This document shows positions 1 through 8,958 of a stretch of 64,000 nucleotides of DNA, in pieces (the first letter of the stretch is position 1; each line of letters begins with the position of its first letter). The DNA comes from Oleispira sp051275515. GTDB taxonomy: Bacteria > Pseudomonadota > Gammaproteobacteria > Pseudomonadales > Oceanobacteraceae. The position numbers and the translations under genes are program-made. The notes below the pieces were generated by a model, which was given only the letters and a program-made list of their open reading frames with translations, did no database searches and was not told the origin of the DNA. The stretch is from contig JBNMOT010000001.1 of the NCBI GenBank assembly GCA_051275515.1, positions 33,160 to 97,159 on the forward strand, written 5' to 3'.

Positions 1-33
1 GGTTTATCGTCTTTTATTATTCTTTAAGGAAGA

Positions 34-210
34 CTAAAAAAGATCACTATCTTCGCTGAATAAATCTTCGAGTTCTTTTTCGACTTTAATGCGAACTTCA
101 TGTTCAATTTTCACATTTAAATTAATAGTAATTGGCTTATCAGGTGCAGCAACTTTTAATGTGCAGGCACTGGTTATTAATATTAGTGCTAAAAGTGTGA
201 GTATTTTCAT
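34..210 (-). CDS. ynbE: YnbE-like small lipoprotein
   Basis: This 58-residue ORF begins with a short hydrophobic signal and a lipobox ending TSAC, with the lipidated Cys at residue 16. The mature part (Val-Ala-Ala-Pro-Asp-Lys-Pro, then an alternating acidic/basic stretch ending DSDLF) fits the YnbE family, which is about 60 residues long. YnbE is the outer-membrane lipoprotein partner of YdbH, a large inner-membrane-anchored protein of the AsmA-like intermembrane lipid-transport group. It lies 61 bp downstream of ydbH on the same strand, the order seen in enterics (ydbH-ynbE-ydbL). A ydbL gene would be expected just beyond the left edge; only its possible leader (bases 1-33) is inside the window. 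I am fairly sure because size, lipobox and neighbour agree. Confidence 0.85.
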   Translation of the reverse strand: MKILTLLALILITSACTLKVAAPDKPITINLNVKIEHEVRIKVEKELEDLFSEDSDLF

Positions 211-271
211 AGTTTGTTCCAGTGATTAGATACGTTCTAATAGGCTGTTTTATTTAATAACTACTTTTGCA

Positions 272-3139
272 TTATTGATACTTATTCTCAAGCTTTTGCA
301 CAATATCATTACTGATGCGTAAACTTTCGAGTAAGTCGAGCAGGTTGTAGTCTAGGTTTAAATTAAAATGGGTTGCTTGGCCGTCAAAGAAGGTCGGGTT
401 ATGTCCTTGAAACTGTAACCCCAGATCCAACGCGCCATTAGGCTGGTAGGTGATATTCGTTTGCAGCTTGTTATAGCGAAAGTCATCTAATACTTGCATG
501 GCGAGGCTTACATTGGGGTCACTTTGTTTCAAACTATCAGCCGCCGTGCCGCGGAATTGAACAATACCGCCGGGTGCTCTTGCATATAAGCTGCCCGCGG
601 GTATTTGTGGCCCTTCAGGTAGCAGTATAATCGGTAATATACCGTCAAGCTCGCCCGTTGCCGTCACCCCGGATCCCGCTTCTAGGGCGGCAATGTGAGC
701 GATTTTTAGGCCTTCTATTTCGATACCAAAAGCATTCACTTCTTGACCGCTATCAAAGCGAATTAACGGAACATTAATGCGGCCTCCTAATACGTCGGTA
801 TGAACTTCTTCGATAACGATTAACGCTTTAGAAAAATCAGACGGAAGGGTTGTGGTACTGCGAGCGAGAACATTGGCGACATTAATGCCTGGATTAATAC
901 TGAGCGCAGAGATCTGACTGTCGATGCGGAAGTCGGTATAAAAAGGGCGGCGTATCGCAAGTTGCACATCGATATCTTCCCAGGTGGTTAGCTCTTGATA
1001 GACCCCAGATAGATCATCGATGCGCAGCATTAAATCAGGTTGCCAGCGCCAAGCAAGACTGGCATCGTCAAAAATATCTGCTTGATACTGTTGCCACTGC
1101 ACCCAGCCTTGTGCCGATAGGCTGCCATTTAAAAGCTCAACTTGAGTGAGCTCAGCCATGTCTATCATGCCCATTTTTTGCCAGTCGAGTTTTAAGTTAT
1201 TTAAATACACTTGCGCGCGGCCTTGCTGCAGATTGCTAAAATCGTGCTGGGCTAATAAGGTTAAGTCCAGACTATTGGCTAAGCCAGATAAACTCATTGA
1301 AGTCGTTAATTGGGCTTGCTCAAGATCGAGGGAGTTTAAGTCGAGTTTACCTTTAAAGAGTATTGACGGTACGGGCCATTGATCCCAATAACTCGCTCGA
1401 TTTGTTATTTCCCAGTCACAGGCTAAAGGTAATTGCGACAGGGCTTGCTGACTTCTGAACTGAGCAGAGTATTGTAATTTTAACCAGTCGAGATTACAGC
1501 TGACCTGAGCATTTTCTAATTCTAATACTTCTTTCTTATGTTGCCATTTTAGTTGATCAATAATGATGGAGAAATCTTTTGCTTGTAGGATTTCATTATC
1601 GATTCCTTCGATGAACCAATCGGGTAATAGTTGCCAATGTATCTCAGAAAGACGGGCATTAGGCTTATTCGCGAACAGAGGGTCTAAATAGTGGGTCTGA
1701 TTATTAAGGCCCTGAGGTACGCTCAATTGCCAATGCCAGCTATTATCGCGCTGTTGTCCTTGAACAATAATGTCGCCTTGGCTTTCATTTTTTAATGTTG
1801 GCCATAATGAATTTTCCTGTTGTGTGCTTAGGTTGAATAGCTGTTGACTTGTAAATTGGCTAGCACTGTTTATTTGGCGAGTAAATTGTCCGTCTAGTAT
1901 CAGTTCAGTTTTATGCGTGAGTTGCGACCCACTTAATTGCTGGGCAAGCAGACCGTGCCATCGGCAGCGGTTTCTCTCTTTCTCGAAGGCACAGGTGACA
2001 GAAATAGGCTCTTGTAGGTACTGTTTAATTTTTAGATTAATCGGCGCAAGGGAATTGAGTTCTGCGGCTAGATCAAACGTATCCAAATTGAATTGCCATT
2101 GTTCTTTACGCTGGTGATCAATATCTGTCGTTAAGTTAATGGCTAGTTCCGCATGTTCGATAATATTTTCTTTTTTGGTAACATCAAAAATATTAAAGTC
2201 GCTTACCTTGATCTGTAATAAACCGTGCGCGGAGAGCTCGCTTAATACTTGTTGCTGATGGGTAATGACTCGGGGTAATGTGAGTTCGAGATTCCAGGCT
2301 TGTATCGCAACGTTTGCCTTGAAAGTATGAGCTTGCTCTTGTTGCTCTAATAGCATTAGCCAAGATTGAATATCTGCACTTTGTTGCAGGCTAAAAATAG
2401 CATCTTGTGTCGGATCGCTGGGCAGTTGCCAGGTGGCGTGTAAATTGAAAATAGGGTTAGCTTGTTGTTCAATAAAAATAAGGCTTTTGATAGTGCCATC
2501 GCTATCGAGGGTAAATTGATGGGAGAGATCTTTGGTCAAATGACGTGTTTGAATCGTATTGTTAATACTAAGCTGCTGTTTATTGAAGACGATTCGGCTA
2601 TCCATACTGGCATGGGGATGAATGAGCTGAAACTGTGTTAGCGTAAAATTATTAATGGGCAGTTGCTGAAGGACCTCGTTTAAACTTATCAGTTCAAATG
2701 TGGGTATAGTGGGTGTCTGATTACTGGCAACCTCTGGCGCTGTTTTATCGCTGAGATTTTTCTTATCTGTTTTTTTATTATCTGTTTTTTTACTATCAGT
2801 GTTGCTCGCAAAAGTACGGGGTAAAACCTCTACTCGAGCGTCTGCTACGGTGACATCTTGCACTTGTCCTGACGCAATACCCCAAGGAGAGAAGGTGATA
2901 TCAATATTTTGTAGATTTATTTGGCTATTCTGCGAGGGAAGGAAGAATTGAATCTGATCAATATGAAGTGAGTGCCACGTTAATTGGCTAATGCTCGCTT
3001 GGCCTTGCTCAAGGTCCACTTGTGCCATCGCCCAAGGAAGCAGGGAATTAATTCCCTGCTTGGCGAGCGTCGGCAGATATACAATGCATCCCGCTAATAT
3101 AACGACACTGATCAGCAGTGCTTTAAGCCACGAGTTCAT
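272..3139 (-). CDS. ydbH: YdbH family intermembrane transport protein
   Basis: The product is 955 residues (E. coli YdbH is about 880). It has one N-terminal membrane anchor (about residues 6-25) and a long beta-rich periplasmic part, as in AsmA-like bridge proteins that carry phospholipids between the two membranes; YhdP and TamB are the redundant partners known in E. coli. The C-terminal part, with VLGGRINVPLIRF and a later LDGILPIILLPEGP, is the typical conserved end. Residues about 113-132 are a Lys/Asp/Asn-rich insert coded by a near-tandem repeat and probably act as a flexible linker. The ATG is preceded by AAGG at 6 bp spacing. The gene is followed by the lipoprotein gene ynbE and lies 18 bp downstream of rpiA, so the three may be co-transcribed. 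The family is well supported by length and partner. Confidence 0.85.
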   Translation of the reverse strand: MNSWLKALLISVVILAGCIVYLPTLAKQGINSLLPWAMAQVDLEQGQASISQLTWHSLHIDQIQFFLPSQNSQINLQNIDITFSPWGIASGQVQDVTVADARVEVLPRTFASNTDSKKTDNKKTDKKNLSDKTAPEVASNQTPTIPTFELISLNEVLQQLPINNFTLTQFQLIHPHASMDSRIVFNKQQLSINNTIQTRHLTKDLSHQFTLDSDGTIKSLIFIEQQANPIFNLHATWQLPSDPTQDAIFSLQQSADIQSWLMLLEQQEQAHTFKANVAIQAWNLELTLPRVITHQQQVLSELSAHGLLQIKVSDFNIFDVTKKENIIEHAELAINLTTDIDHQRKEQWQFNLDTFDLAAELNSLAPINLKIKQYLQEPISVTCAFEKERNRCRWHGLLAQQLSGSQLTHKTELILDGQFTRQINSASQFTSQQLFNLSTQQENSLWPTLKNESQGDIIVQGQQRDNSWHWQLSVPQGLNNQTHYLDPLFANKPNARLSEIHWQLLPDWFIEGIDNEILQAKDFSIIIDQLKWQHKKEVLELENAQVSCNLDWLKLQYSAQFRSQQALSQLPLACDWEITNRASYWDQWPVPSILFKGKLDLNSLDLEQAQLTTSMSLSGLANSLDLTLLAQHDFSNLQQGRAQVYLNNLKLDWQKMGMIDMAELTQVELLNGSLSAQGWVQWQQYQADIFDDASLAWRWQPDLMLRIDDLSGVYQELTTWEDIDVQLAIRRPFYTDFRIDSQISALSINPGINVANVLARSTTTLPSDFSKALIVIEEVHTDVLGGRINVPLIRFDSGQEVNAFGIEIEGLKIAHIAALEAGSGVTATGELDGILPIILLPEGPQIPAGSLYARAPGGIVQFRGTAADSLKQSDPNVSLAMQVLDDFRYNKLQTNITYQPNGALDLGLQFQGHNPTFFDGQATHFNLNLDYNLLDLLESLRISNDIVQKLENKYQ

Positions 3140-3157
3140 GCTCTGCCTTGCTCCTTC

Positions 3158-3868
3158 CTAAGACGCTTTGATCGTCTTAATACCTTCTTGTGTTGCCAGT
3201 AATAGCGTATCAGCTGGGCGGATAGCAAATAAACCATTGGTGACCATGCCGGTCAGCTGGTTGATGTTTGCTTCTAATAGCGTGGGGGCAATACTAGAAC
3301 CCGGCGCCATTTTGAAATGGTGTACATCTATAATTATGTTGCCGTTATCGGTAACGAACCCTTGGCGCAATACAGGATCGCCCCCCAGTTTAACCATTTC
3401 ACGGGCAACATAGCTGCGCGCCATGGGAATAACTTCAACGGGCAGTGGAAATTTACCCATCACTTCAACCAGTTTGCTTTCATCGGCCACACAGACAAAT
3501 TCTTTGGCAACAACCGCGACGATTTTCTCACGGGTTAGCGCCCCCCCGCCCCCCTTGATCATTTCGAGTTGGTGGTTGATCTCGTCTGCACCATCAACAT
3601 AAAACTCAAGTTCAACCACTGAATTAAGATCATAAACGGGAATGCCGTGGTTTTTTAAGCGTTCTGCGGTCGCTTCAGAGCTGGCAACAGCGCCATCAAA
3701 CAAGTGCTTGAATTTGGCTAATGCATCAATAAAACAATTAGCCGTCGAACCCGTGCCTACGCCGATAACAGAATCAATCTCCAAGTGCGGTTTGATATAC
3801 TCAGCGGCGGCTTTACCGACTGCAGCTTTTAATTGGTCTGAGGTTAATATATTCGCAAGTGATGACAT
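3158..3868 (-). CDS. rpiA: Ribose-5-phosphate isomerase A
   Basis: This cytosolic enzyme interconverts ribose 5-phosphate and ribulose 5-phosphate in the non-oxidative pentose phosphate pathway. The sequence has the family signatures in order: GVGTGSTA (phosphate loop, about residues 36-43), YVDGADEI, KGGGGALTREK with the catalytic Glu, FPLPVEVIPMA and GFVTDNGNIIIDV. From the ATG chosen it is 236 residues, slightly longer than E. coli RpiA (219) at the N-terminus. An in-frame TTG 12 bp upstream could also start it, but neither start has a clear Shine-Dalgarno. It is divergent from ilvA, as in many gammaproteobacteria. Confidence 0.97.
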   Translation of the reverse strand: MSSLANILTSDQLKAAVGKAAAEYIKPHLEIDSVIGVGTGSTANCFIDALAKFKHLFDGAVASSEATAERLKNHGIPVYDLNSVVELEFYVDGADEINHQLEMIKGGGGALTREKIVAVVAKEFVCVADESKLVEVMGKFPLPVEVIPMARSYVAREMVKLGGDPVLRQGFVTDNGNIIIDVHHFKMAPGSSIAPTLLEANINQLTGMVTNGLFAIRPADTLLLATQEGIKTIKAS

Positions 3869-3926
3869 TGTTGGGCTCAAATAGATTTGTTATATTGGGT
3901 GTTTATGGAAAAACTAATTGCGTACG

Positions 3927-3961
3927 CAAGCATTGTAAATCCTTATTCGTTACAATGCTTG
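3927..3961. repeat. Perfect 12-bp inverted repeat upstream of ilvA
   Basis: The arms CAAGCATTGTAA and TTACAATGCTTG are perfect complements separated by 11 bp. The element lies between divergent rpiA and ilvA and ends 28 bp before the ilvA ATG. It could be an operator for a dimeric regulator or a hairpin in the ilvA leader. There is no T-run after it, so it is not a plain terminator. Confidence 0.6.
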
Positions 3962-3989
3962 TATTCATACATCAAAAAAAGTATAGATC

Positions 3990-5549
3990 ATGACTGCTCG
4001 TGCTCCTGTTAATGGCAATCCCAAGTTATTAGACCGTTATATCAAAAAGATTCTCTCGGCTAATATTTATGACGTAGCCATTGAATCTCCTTTGCATATT
4101 GCGCCTTTTTTATCTGAACGTATGGGTAATAATATTTGGGTAAAACGCGAAGACAAGCAGCCGGTATACTCGTTTAAGATTCGTGGTGCCTATAACAAGG
4201 TTGTTCAGCTTACTGATAAAGAGAAAGCAGCGGGTGTTGTCGCGGCTTCTGCGGGCAACCATGCTCAAGGTCTGGCATTAGCGTCGAGAGAATTGGGTAT
4301 TAAGGCAACCATCGTGATGCCTTTGACCACCCCGGAAATTAAAGTAAAGTCTTGCAAGGCTTTTGGTGCGAAAGTGATTCTGCACGGAGATACTTTTGAT
4401 GAAGCCTTTGCGTATTCGCAAAGCCTGGTTGAGGAAAAGGGTTTTACTTATATCCATCCCTATGACGATCCAGAGGTAATCGCAGGCCAAGGTACTATTG
4501 GTATGGAAATACTACGTCAGCTTAACGGTCCTATTGATACTATTTTTGTGCCTGTTGGCGGCGGTGGCATTATCGCGGGTATCGCCGCGTATGTTAAATT
4601 TTTACGCCCTGAGATTAAGATCATCGGGGTTGAATCAACAGAATCTGCTTGTCTGCAGGCTGCTTTAGCCGCGGGCCGTCGCGTGAAGTTGCCTAGCGTT
4701 GGCATCTTTGCTGATGGTGTGGCGGTTGCTCAGATTGGTAAAAATACCTGGGATATCGCCCGTCATTATGTTGAAGAAGTGATTACTTGCACACCGGACG
4801 AGATATGCGCTGCGATTAAAGATATTTTTGATGATACCCGTGCGGTCTGCGAACCTGCCGGTGCGCTAAGTGTTGCTGGTATGAAAAAATACGTTGAGCG
4901 CGAAGGTATTAAAGGGGCGAACTTAGTGACGATTATGTGTGGTGCTAATGTCAACTTTGATCGTTTGCGCTATATCTCTGAAGTCGCGGAAATAGGTGAG
5001 GGTCGTGAAGCGATATTAGCCGTCACCATTCCTGAGCGTGCTGGCAGCTTCCAGCAGTTTTGTAGCTTATTAGGTAAACGTACGATTACTGAATTTAATT
5101 ATCGTTATCGTGATGATAAGTCGGCCCAAATCTATGTGGGCGTTAAGGTGGGGGCGGAAAAAGATGCTCGTCAAAAATTATTGGCAGAACTAGACGCCAA
5201 GGCTTATCCGGTACTTGATTTAACCGAAGACGAAATTTCGAAATATCATATTCGCCATATGGTAGGTGGTCATGCGCCCGATTCGGTGAATGATGAGCTG
5301 CTCTATCGTTTTGAGTTTCCAGAGCGTCCAGGAGCTTTGTTGCAGTTCTTAAAAGTGCTAGGTAAGAAGTTTAATATTTCGTTGTTCCATTATCGCAACC
5401 ACGGCGCGGCCAATGGTCGAGTATTAGTGGGTCTGCAAGTGCCTAAAGATAAGAACCAACAGAAAGAAGTTGAAACTTACTTAAAAGAGCTGAGTTATAA
5501 CTATTGGAATGAGACGGAGAATCCCGCGTATCAACTGTTTTTACGTTGA
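3990..5549 (+). CDS. ilvA: Threonine ammonia-lyase, biosynthetic
   Basis: This enzyme deaminates L-threonine to 2-oxobutanoate, the first step toward isoleucine, using PLP. The 519-residue length matches the biosynthetic, isoleucine-inhibited form (E. coli 514). The PLP lysine is Lys63 in SFKIRGAYNK, and the phosphate-binding glycine loop VGGGGIIAG is near residue 190. The C-terminal third carries two ACT-like regulatory domains (the segments beginning ILAVTIPERAGSF and YRFEFPERPGALLQF), which the catabolic TdcB form lacks. It is monocistronic between a leader with a perfect inverted repeat and a strong terminator. Confidence 0.97.
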   Translation: MTARAPVNGNPKLLDRYIKKILSANIYDVAIESPLHIAPFLSERMGNNIWVKREDKQPVYSFKIRGAYNKVVQLTDKEKAAGVVAASAGNHAQGLALASRELGIKATIVMPLTTPEIKVKSCKAFGAKVILHGDTFDEAFAYSQSLVEEKGFTYIHPYDDPEVIAGQGTIGMEILRQLNGPIDTIFVPVGGGGIIAGIAAYVKFLRPEIKIIGVESTESACLQAALAAGRRVKLPSVGIFADGVAVAQIGKNTWDIARHYVEEVITCTPDEICAAIKDIFDDTRAVCEPAGALSVAGMKKYVEREGIKGANLVTIMCGANVNFDRLRYISEVAEIGEGREAILAVTIPERAGSFQQFCSLLGKRTITEFNYRYRDDKSAQIYVGVKVGAEKDARQKLLAELDAKAYPVLDLTEDEISKYHIRHMVGGHAPDSVNDELLYRFEFPERPGALLQFLKVLGKKFNISLFHYRNHGAANGRVLVGLQVPKDKNQQKEVETYLKELSYNYWNETENPAYQLFLR

Positions 5550-5556
5550 TAGAAAC

Positions 5557-5590
5557 AAAAAGGCTAACGGTTTTCAGTTAGCCTTTTTTT
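5557..5590. terminator. Bidirectional rho-independent terminator, ilvA/smrA
   Basis: The stem AAAAGGCTAAC / GTTAGCCTTTT has an 8-nt loop, is followed by a T-run on the plus strand and preceded by an A-run. It can therefore end ilvA (plus) and smrA (minus). It overlaps the last codons of smrA. Confidence 0.88.
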
Positions 5591-6127
5591 ATTCTGATTT
5601 CTTAACAGAACATAAAAAGCCCCCGTTCCGCCATCTTTTGGCTGAGCGGTATGGTAAGCCAAAACGTCGGGTAATTGAGGCAGCCAGTGAATAAGATAGC
5701 TTTTCAGCAACGCAGGATCTTCGATGTTACGATCTCCTTTACCGGGCAGAATCAAGACAGTACGCAGATCGTATTTAACACAATCGTTAAGAAAGCTAAA
5801 AACTACCTCTCTAGCCTTGTCTATGGTCATTCTGTGTAGGTCTAAGCGTGCGTCAACGGGGTTCTTACCTTGGCGTAATCGTCGAAAAATATTATCTTGT
5901 ATGCCATGACACCGATAGCCCAGTTCATCGTGTGGTTGCACGCGCTCGACTGCATAATGCTGCAGGTGATTCAGGTCGGTACTTATTTGTTCTTGCGTCG
6001 CCGCCTTTTGACGAAGCTTGTGTGCTTCGGTCGTTTTATGCGGTTGTATCAAGTTGGCCTTCAGAACCTGTTTAATCTTTTTTATTCCCTGCATTTCTTG
6101 CAGGAAGAGCTCATCATCGTCTTTCAT
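5564..6127 (-). CDS. smrA: Smr domain endonuclease-like protein (SmrA/YdaL type)
   Basis: The 187-residue protein has a charged N-terminal part and a C-terminal Smr domain from about residue 90. Family motifs are LDLHRMT and the C-terminal GGTGAFYVLLR. Smr domains resemble MutS2 C-termini and nick DNA or RNA; the YdaL/SmrA proteins are stand-alone versions. The second family motif, usually HGKG, reads LPGKG here, so the usual His is replaced by Pro (codon CCC). That may change or remove nuclease activity. It converges on ilvA with a shared terminator. Confidence 0.85.
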   Translation of the reverse strand: MKDDDELFLQEMQGIKKIKQVLKANLIQPHKTTEAHKLRQKAATQEQISTDLNHLQHYAVERVQPHDELGYRCHGIQDNIFRRLRQGKNPVDARLDLHRMTIDKAREVVFSFLNDCVKYDLRTVLILPGKGDRNIEDPALLKSYLIHWLPQLPDVLAYHTAQPKDGGTGAFYVLLRNQNKKRLTENR

Positions 6128-6298
6128 ATCAGTCTAATCGGAATCTTGCGATGGAATAAGATCTGAGTATAACATCTTGTTAATTGACTCGAGCAAACTG
6201 ACGTTTCTTTACTTATCTTCAGAATATGGTAAGCAACAAAAAATCTATATCACCTTTTTATACGTACGTACCATATGAAGACAATAAAAGGTTCGGCT

Positions 6299-6688
6299 AT
6301 GAAACAATTAATGATTGCATTGATGCTATCAATTGGCATTGGCTCTGTCGCAATGTCGGTGGGCGGTGAACATGGTCAGCGCCTAGATTGGGATCAGTTA
6401 AACCTCTCCGATTGGCAAACTTTAAAAGTGCAGACTATTCGCAAGACCTATCGAGAAGATTTTCAGCGTCTACGAAAGTATGAGATTGAGGCGCTAGACA
6501 AAAAGCGTCAAATGTTAATACTTCGTGATGTTATGGTCGCTCATGTTGAGCAGGTACTTTCTGCACAACAGAGCGCTCAAGCGAACGTTATGATTGTTGA
6601 GCAGGCAGAAAAACGGATAAACAAGCGTTTAAATTTATTGGCAGGTAAGTTTGATTTAACGTCTAAGCAACAAGTGACCATGCGTTAG
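6299..6688 (+). CDS. Small exported protein of unknown function
   Basis: I do not recognise a named family. The protein is 129 residues from the chosen ATG, which has AAAAGG at 7 bp spacing; an upstream in-frame ATG at 6275 has no such site. Residues 1-22 look like a Sec signal peptide (MKQLMIALMLSIGIGSVAMS). The mature part is helical and charged, rich in Arg, Lys and Gln, and ends with LTSKQQ, faintly like the LTxxQ motif of Spy/CpxP-type periplasmic chaperones. That resemblance is too weak for a functional call. It stands alone between smrA (divergent) and a convergent minus-strand pair. Confidence 0.7.
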   Translation: MKQLMIALMLSIGIGSVAMSVGGEHGQRLDWDQLNLSDWQTLKVQTIRKTYREDFQRLRKYEIEALDKKRQMLILRDVMVAHVEQVLSAQQSAQANVMIVEQAEKRINKRLNLLAGKFDLTSKQQVTMR

Positions 6689-6904
6689 TGAGTAATAACT
6701 TAGTCCACAAGCCTAAACAGGAAATAGCGGCAGCCTTACTCTGATTAATCACCGCCACTATAGGATTGATAAAAGCGATCAGTGTATGTTCAATAGACTG
6801 TTCTCAGTCCAACTGGTGGAGTGGCAAAAGATCAAAAATCAGCCTATGAAATATCGAGCATTATAACATTCCTTGCTAGGCCAACTAACGAAGATGAACG
6901 TCAT

Positions 6905-7324
6905 CTAGTTAAACGTCCATTGGGCGAGCGCTATCAAAACAGCATAGCGTGCACCCTTGCCAATAGTGACGAGTAAAACGAATAATTTAAAATCAGTTTT
7001 TGCCAAACCAGCGACTAACGTAATTGGATCGCCAACGATGGGCAGCCAAGCTAATAATAAACTCCACACACCATAGCGATTATACAGTTTCTGTCCTTGC
7101 TGCCATGAGCGAGCATTCTGATACTTATGGGTTATATATCCACGTGCCCAATATCCGATCACATAGTTAATACAGCTGCCCAAGACATTGCCAAAGGTGG
7201 CTATTAGCCACAATAATCCGATAGTATGGCCTTGCTCTAACAAAGCGATCAGTACGACTTCAGATCCCATTGGGAAAAGTGTTGCAGCGATTAACGCACT
7301 AAAAAATAATCCAATTAACGCCAT
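6905..7324 (-). CDS. yqaA: YqaA family (DedA-like) inner-membrane protein
   Basis: This 139-residue membrane protein has about four hydrophobic segments and the conserved features of the YqaA/SNARE-associated (DedA-like) group: a Glu in the first helix region (MGSEVVL), GNVLGSCINYVIGYW, then WLPIVGDPITLVAG. DedA-type proteins are implicated in lipid carrier recycling and membrane homeostasis; the exact role of YqaA is not settled. The ATG at 7324 is preferred over the TTG directly before it. The gene starts 6 bp after the 2'-5' RNA ligase-like gene ends, so the two are probably co-transcribed. Confidence 0.87.
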   Translation of the reverse strand: MALIGLFFSALIAATLFPMGSEVVLIALLEQGHTIGLLWLIATFGNVLGSCINYVIGYWARGYITHKYQNARSWQQGQKLYNRYGVWSLLLAWLPIVGDPITLVAGLAKTDFKLFVLLVTIGKGARYAVLIALAQWTFN

Positions 7325-7330
7325 CAATTT

Positions 7331-7975
7331 TTAGTCATTCCTCTTATTAGTTTTATTAGTAAATGCATCGAACACAATACGATGAAGTACTTTATAGGGC
7401 CCTTGGATTTCGTGAGTATCATATTGTGCAAAGACAATGTCACTCACAATAAACGCTGTATTCAGCGCTTTTATGTCAGCAAGTCGTGGCAGTATATCTA
7501 CTGTTTTGTAGGCTTTATTATAAAAGCCAAGAGTCACATGGGGTACATACTCACTTGGGTCTTGTTCTTTACAGATAGTATTCAATAGCGTGCGGAGTTT
7601 CTCTAACGAATGGGATGGATCTGAAATAGAAAGATAAGGCGCCGTAGAAAAACTATCAGCATGCGATAAGTTTAAAGAAAAGTGGGTCAGGGCACTTTCT
7701 TTAAGTGTCTTAATTTGTTGTTGCAGTGAGGCCTGGGTGAAGTGTTGTTCGTCCAGCAAGCCTGACGCACTTAATGTCAGGTGAGGTTGGCGTAAATAAT
7801 GGGGGTGTAATGTATCAGCCAGTTGTTGCTGAGAGTTTTGTATTTGTTGAAGGCAGACTTTGTTATGTATTTCAATGGCCCAAAAACCATAGTGTTTAAT
7901 GCCTTGATGCCATTCAAAAAAGTCACGCAGCTCTGCTGGCTGCGTGACTTCTTCATCTAAGAATAGATCATTCAC
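7331..7975 (-). CDS. 2H phosphoesterase superfamily (2'-5' RNA ligase-like) protein
   Basis: The protein is 214 residues and has two His-x-Thr motifs, HLTLSASG in the N-terminal half and HVTLGFYN in the C-terminal half. That is the hallmark of the 2H superfamily (2'-5' RNA ligase ThpR, cyclic phosphodiesterases). The motif spacing fits an intact two-lobe fold. The substrate cannot be told from sequence. The start codon is GTG with no clear ribosome-binding site. It precedes yqaA closely. Confidence 0.8.
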   Translation of the reverse strand: MNDLFLDEEVTQPAELRDFFEWHQGIKHYGFWAIEIHNKVCLQQIQNSQQQLADTLHPHYLRQPHLTLSASGLLDEQHFTQASLQQQIKTLKESALTHFSLNLSHADSFSTAPYLSISDPSHSLEKLRTLLNTICKEQDPSEYVPHVTLGFYNKAYKTVDILPRLADIKALNTAFIVSDIVFAQYDTHEIQGPYKVLHRIVFDAFTNKTNKRND

Positions 7976-7984
7976 TATCAGCGA

Positions 7985-8764
7985 TTAAAAACTATAAACG
8001 AGAGTCACACCGACAAGAGAATCTGTATTCTTTTTGTCTTCCGGTACGTCTGTCGTGTGCTTTACTTGATAATTAATTTTCATGGCCAGCTGGCCAGTTA
8101 ATGTACTTTGTATACCCATGTCTGATTTATATACAATTTTTGTATCGCCGCCTTCAGCGGTAAGTTTCTCGCTGAACGTAGCGCTTTTACTTAGGTTGAC
8201 TAACAGCGTTAAGCTTGCACGTGCGATGGCTTCTTCTTCTATTTTATTCCCTTCTTCATTGCGTTCTTCTAATGCACCGCGACGGTAACCCGGACCAATT
8301 TCTAGATCTAATTTCCCCTGCTTATCAGCCCAAGCGTGGTAACCATAACCAACTGACAAACTACTTTGATATTGGTAACCATTAAAGCGATCATCTTCGT
8401 ACGATAATACCGACGCGACATAACTGAGTTTTCCAAGAGAGAAATCATGCTCTATTTCAGCAATATATCTTTCCTTTGATGAGTCACCATCTTCTTCACT
8501 ATTGAGCACTTCTAAGTTGAGTGATGTCGTAACAGGTTCACGTTGACGCTGAAGAGTGAACTTACCATTAAAGCTTTGAGTATCGCTATTACCGCTGGTT
8601 TGAATAAAACCCAGCTCTGCATTACCTGACCAAACGCTTTCTGCGGGTACTGCAGTGGTTTCTGAATCTGTAAGTGGCGCATCGGTCTCCTCTGCTTGGC
8701 TCAGGTTTGGCAGTAGTAACAAACCGGTAAATAAACGAGAGGCTAATAATGTTTTCTTCATCAT
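7985..8764 (-). CDS. DUF481 (YdiY-like) outer-membrane beta-barrel protein
   Basis: The protein starts with a signal peptide ending LSQAEE and continues as alternating amphipathic strands with the DUF481 signature (WSGNAELGFIQTSGNSDTQS... near the N-terminus), ending in an aromatic C-terminal Phe (VYSF) typical of outer-membrane barrels. DUF481 proteins such as YdiY are salt- or acid-induced in enterics; no precise function is known. The ATG at 8764 is chosen over an upstream TTG at 8782 because it gives a normal signal peptide. The gene lies 10 bp upstream of the 2H phosphoesterase gene. Confidence 0.85.
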   Translation of the reverse strand: MMKKTLLASRLFTGLLLLPNLSQAEETDAPLTDSETTAVPAESVWSGNAELGFIQTSGNSDTQSFNGKFTLQRQREPVTTSLNLEVLNSEEDGDSSKERYIAEIEHDFSLGKLSYVASVLSYEDDRFNGYQYQSSLSVGYGYHAWADKQGKLDLEIGPGYRRGALEERNEEGNKIEEEAIARASLTLLVNLSKSATFSEKLTAEGGDTKIVYKSDMGIQSTLTGQLAMKINYQVKHTTDVPEDKKNTDSLVGVTLVYSF

Positions 8765-8958
8765 AATTTCTTTACTGTTCAATTCAATTAGAGTGTTAAT
8801 TTATAGACTGTTCATTGTAATGCACTTAGATCGGAGAGTAATTTAGAGTATTTTATAGCTTTTGTAAAAGTGTGTGCGTCAGTTTTGACAGCATTTAACG
8901 TTTGCCGGTCTGTTAATGGAACAATGAGTTCGAACCGTGTGATTGTTGATCTGCTATT

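Noticed and set aside
8925..8942. GTTCGAACC near the MATE gene as tRNA trace
   Set aside because: No cloverleaf can be drawn from the flanks.
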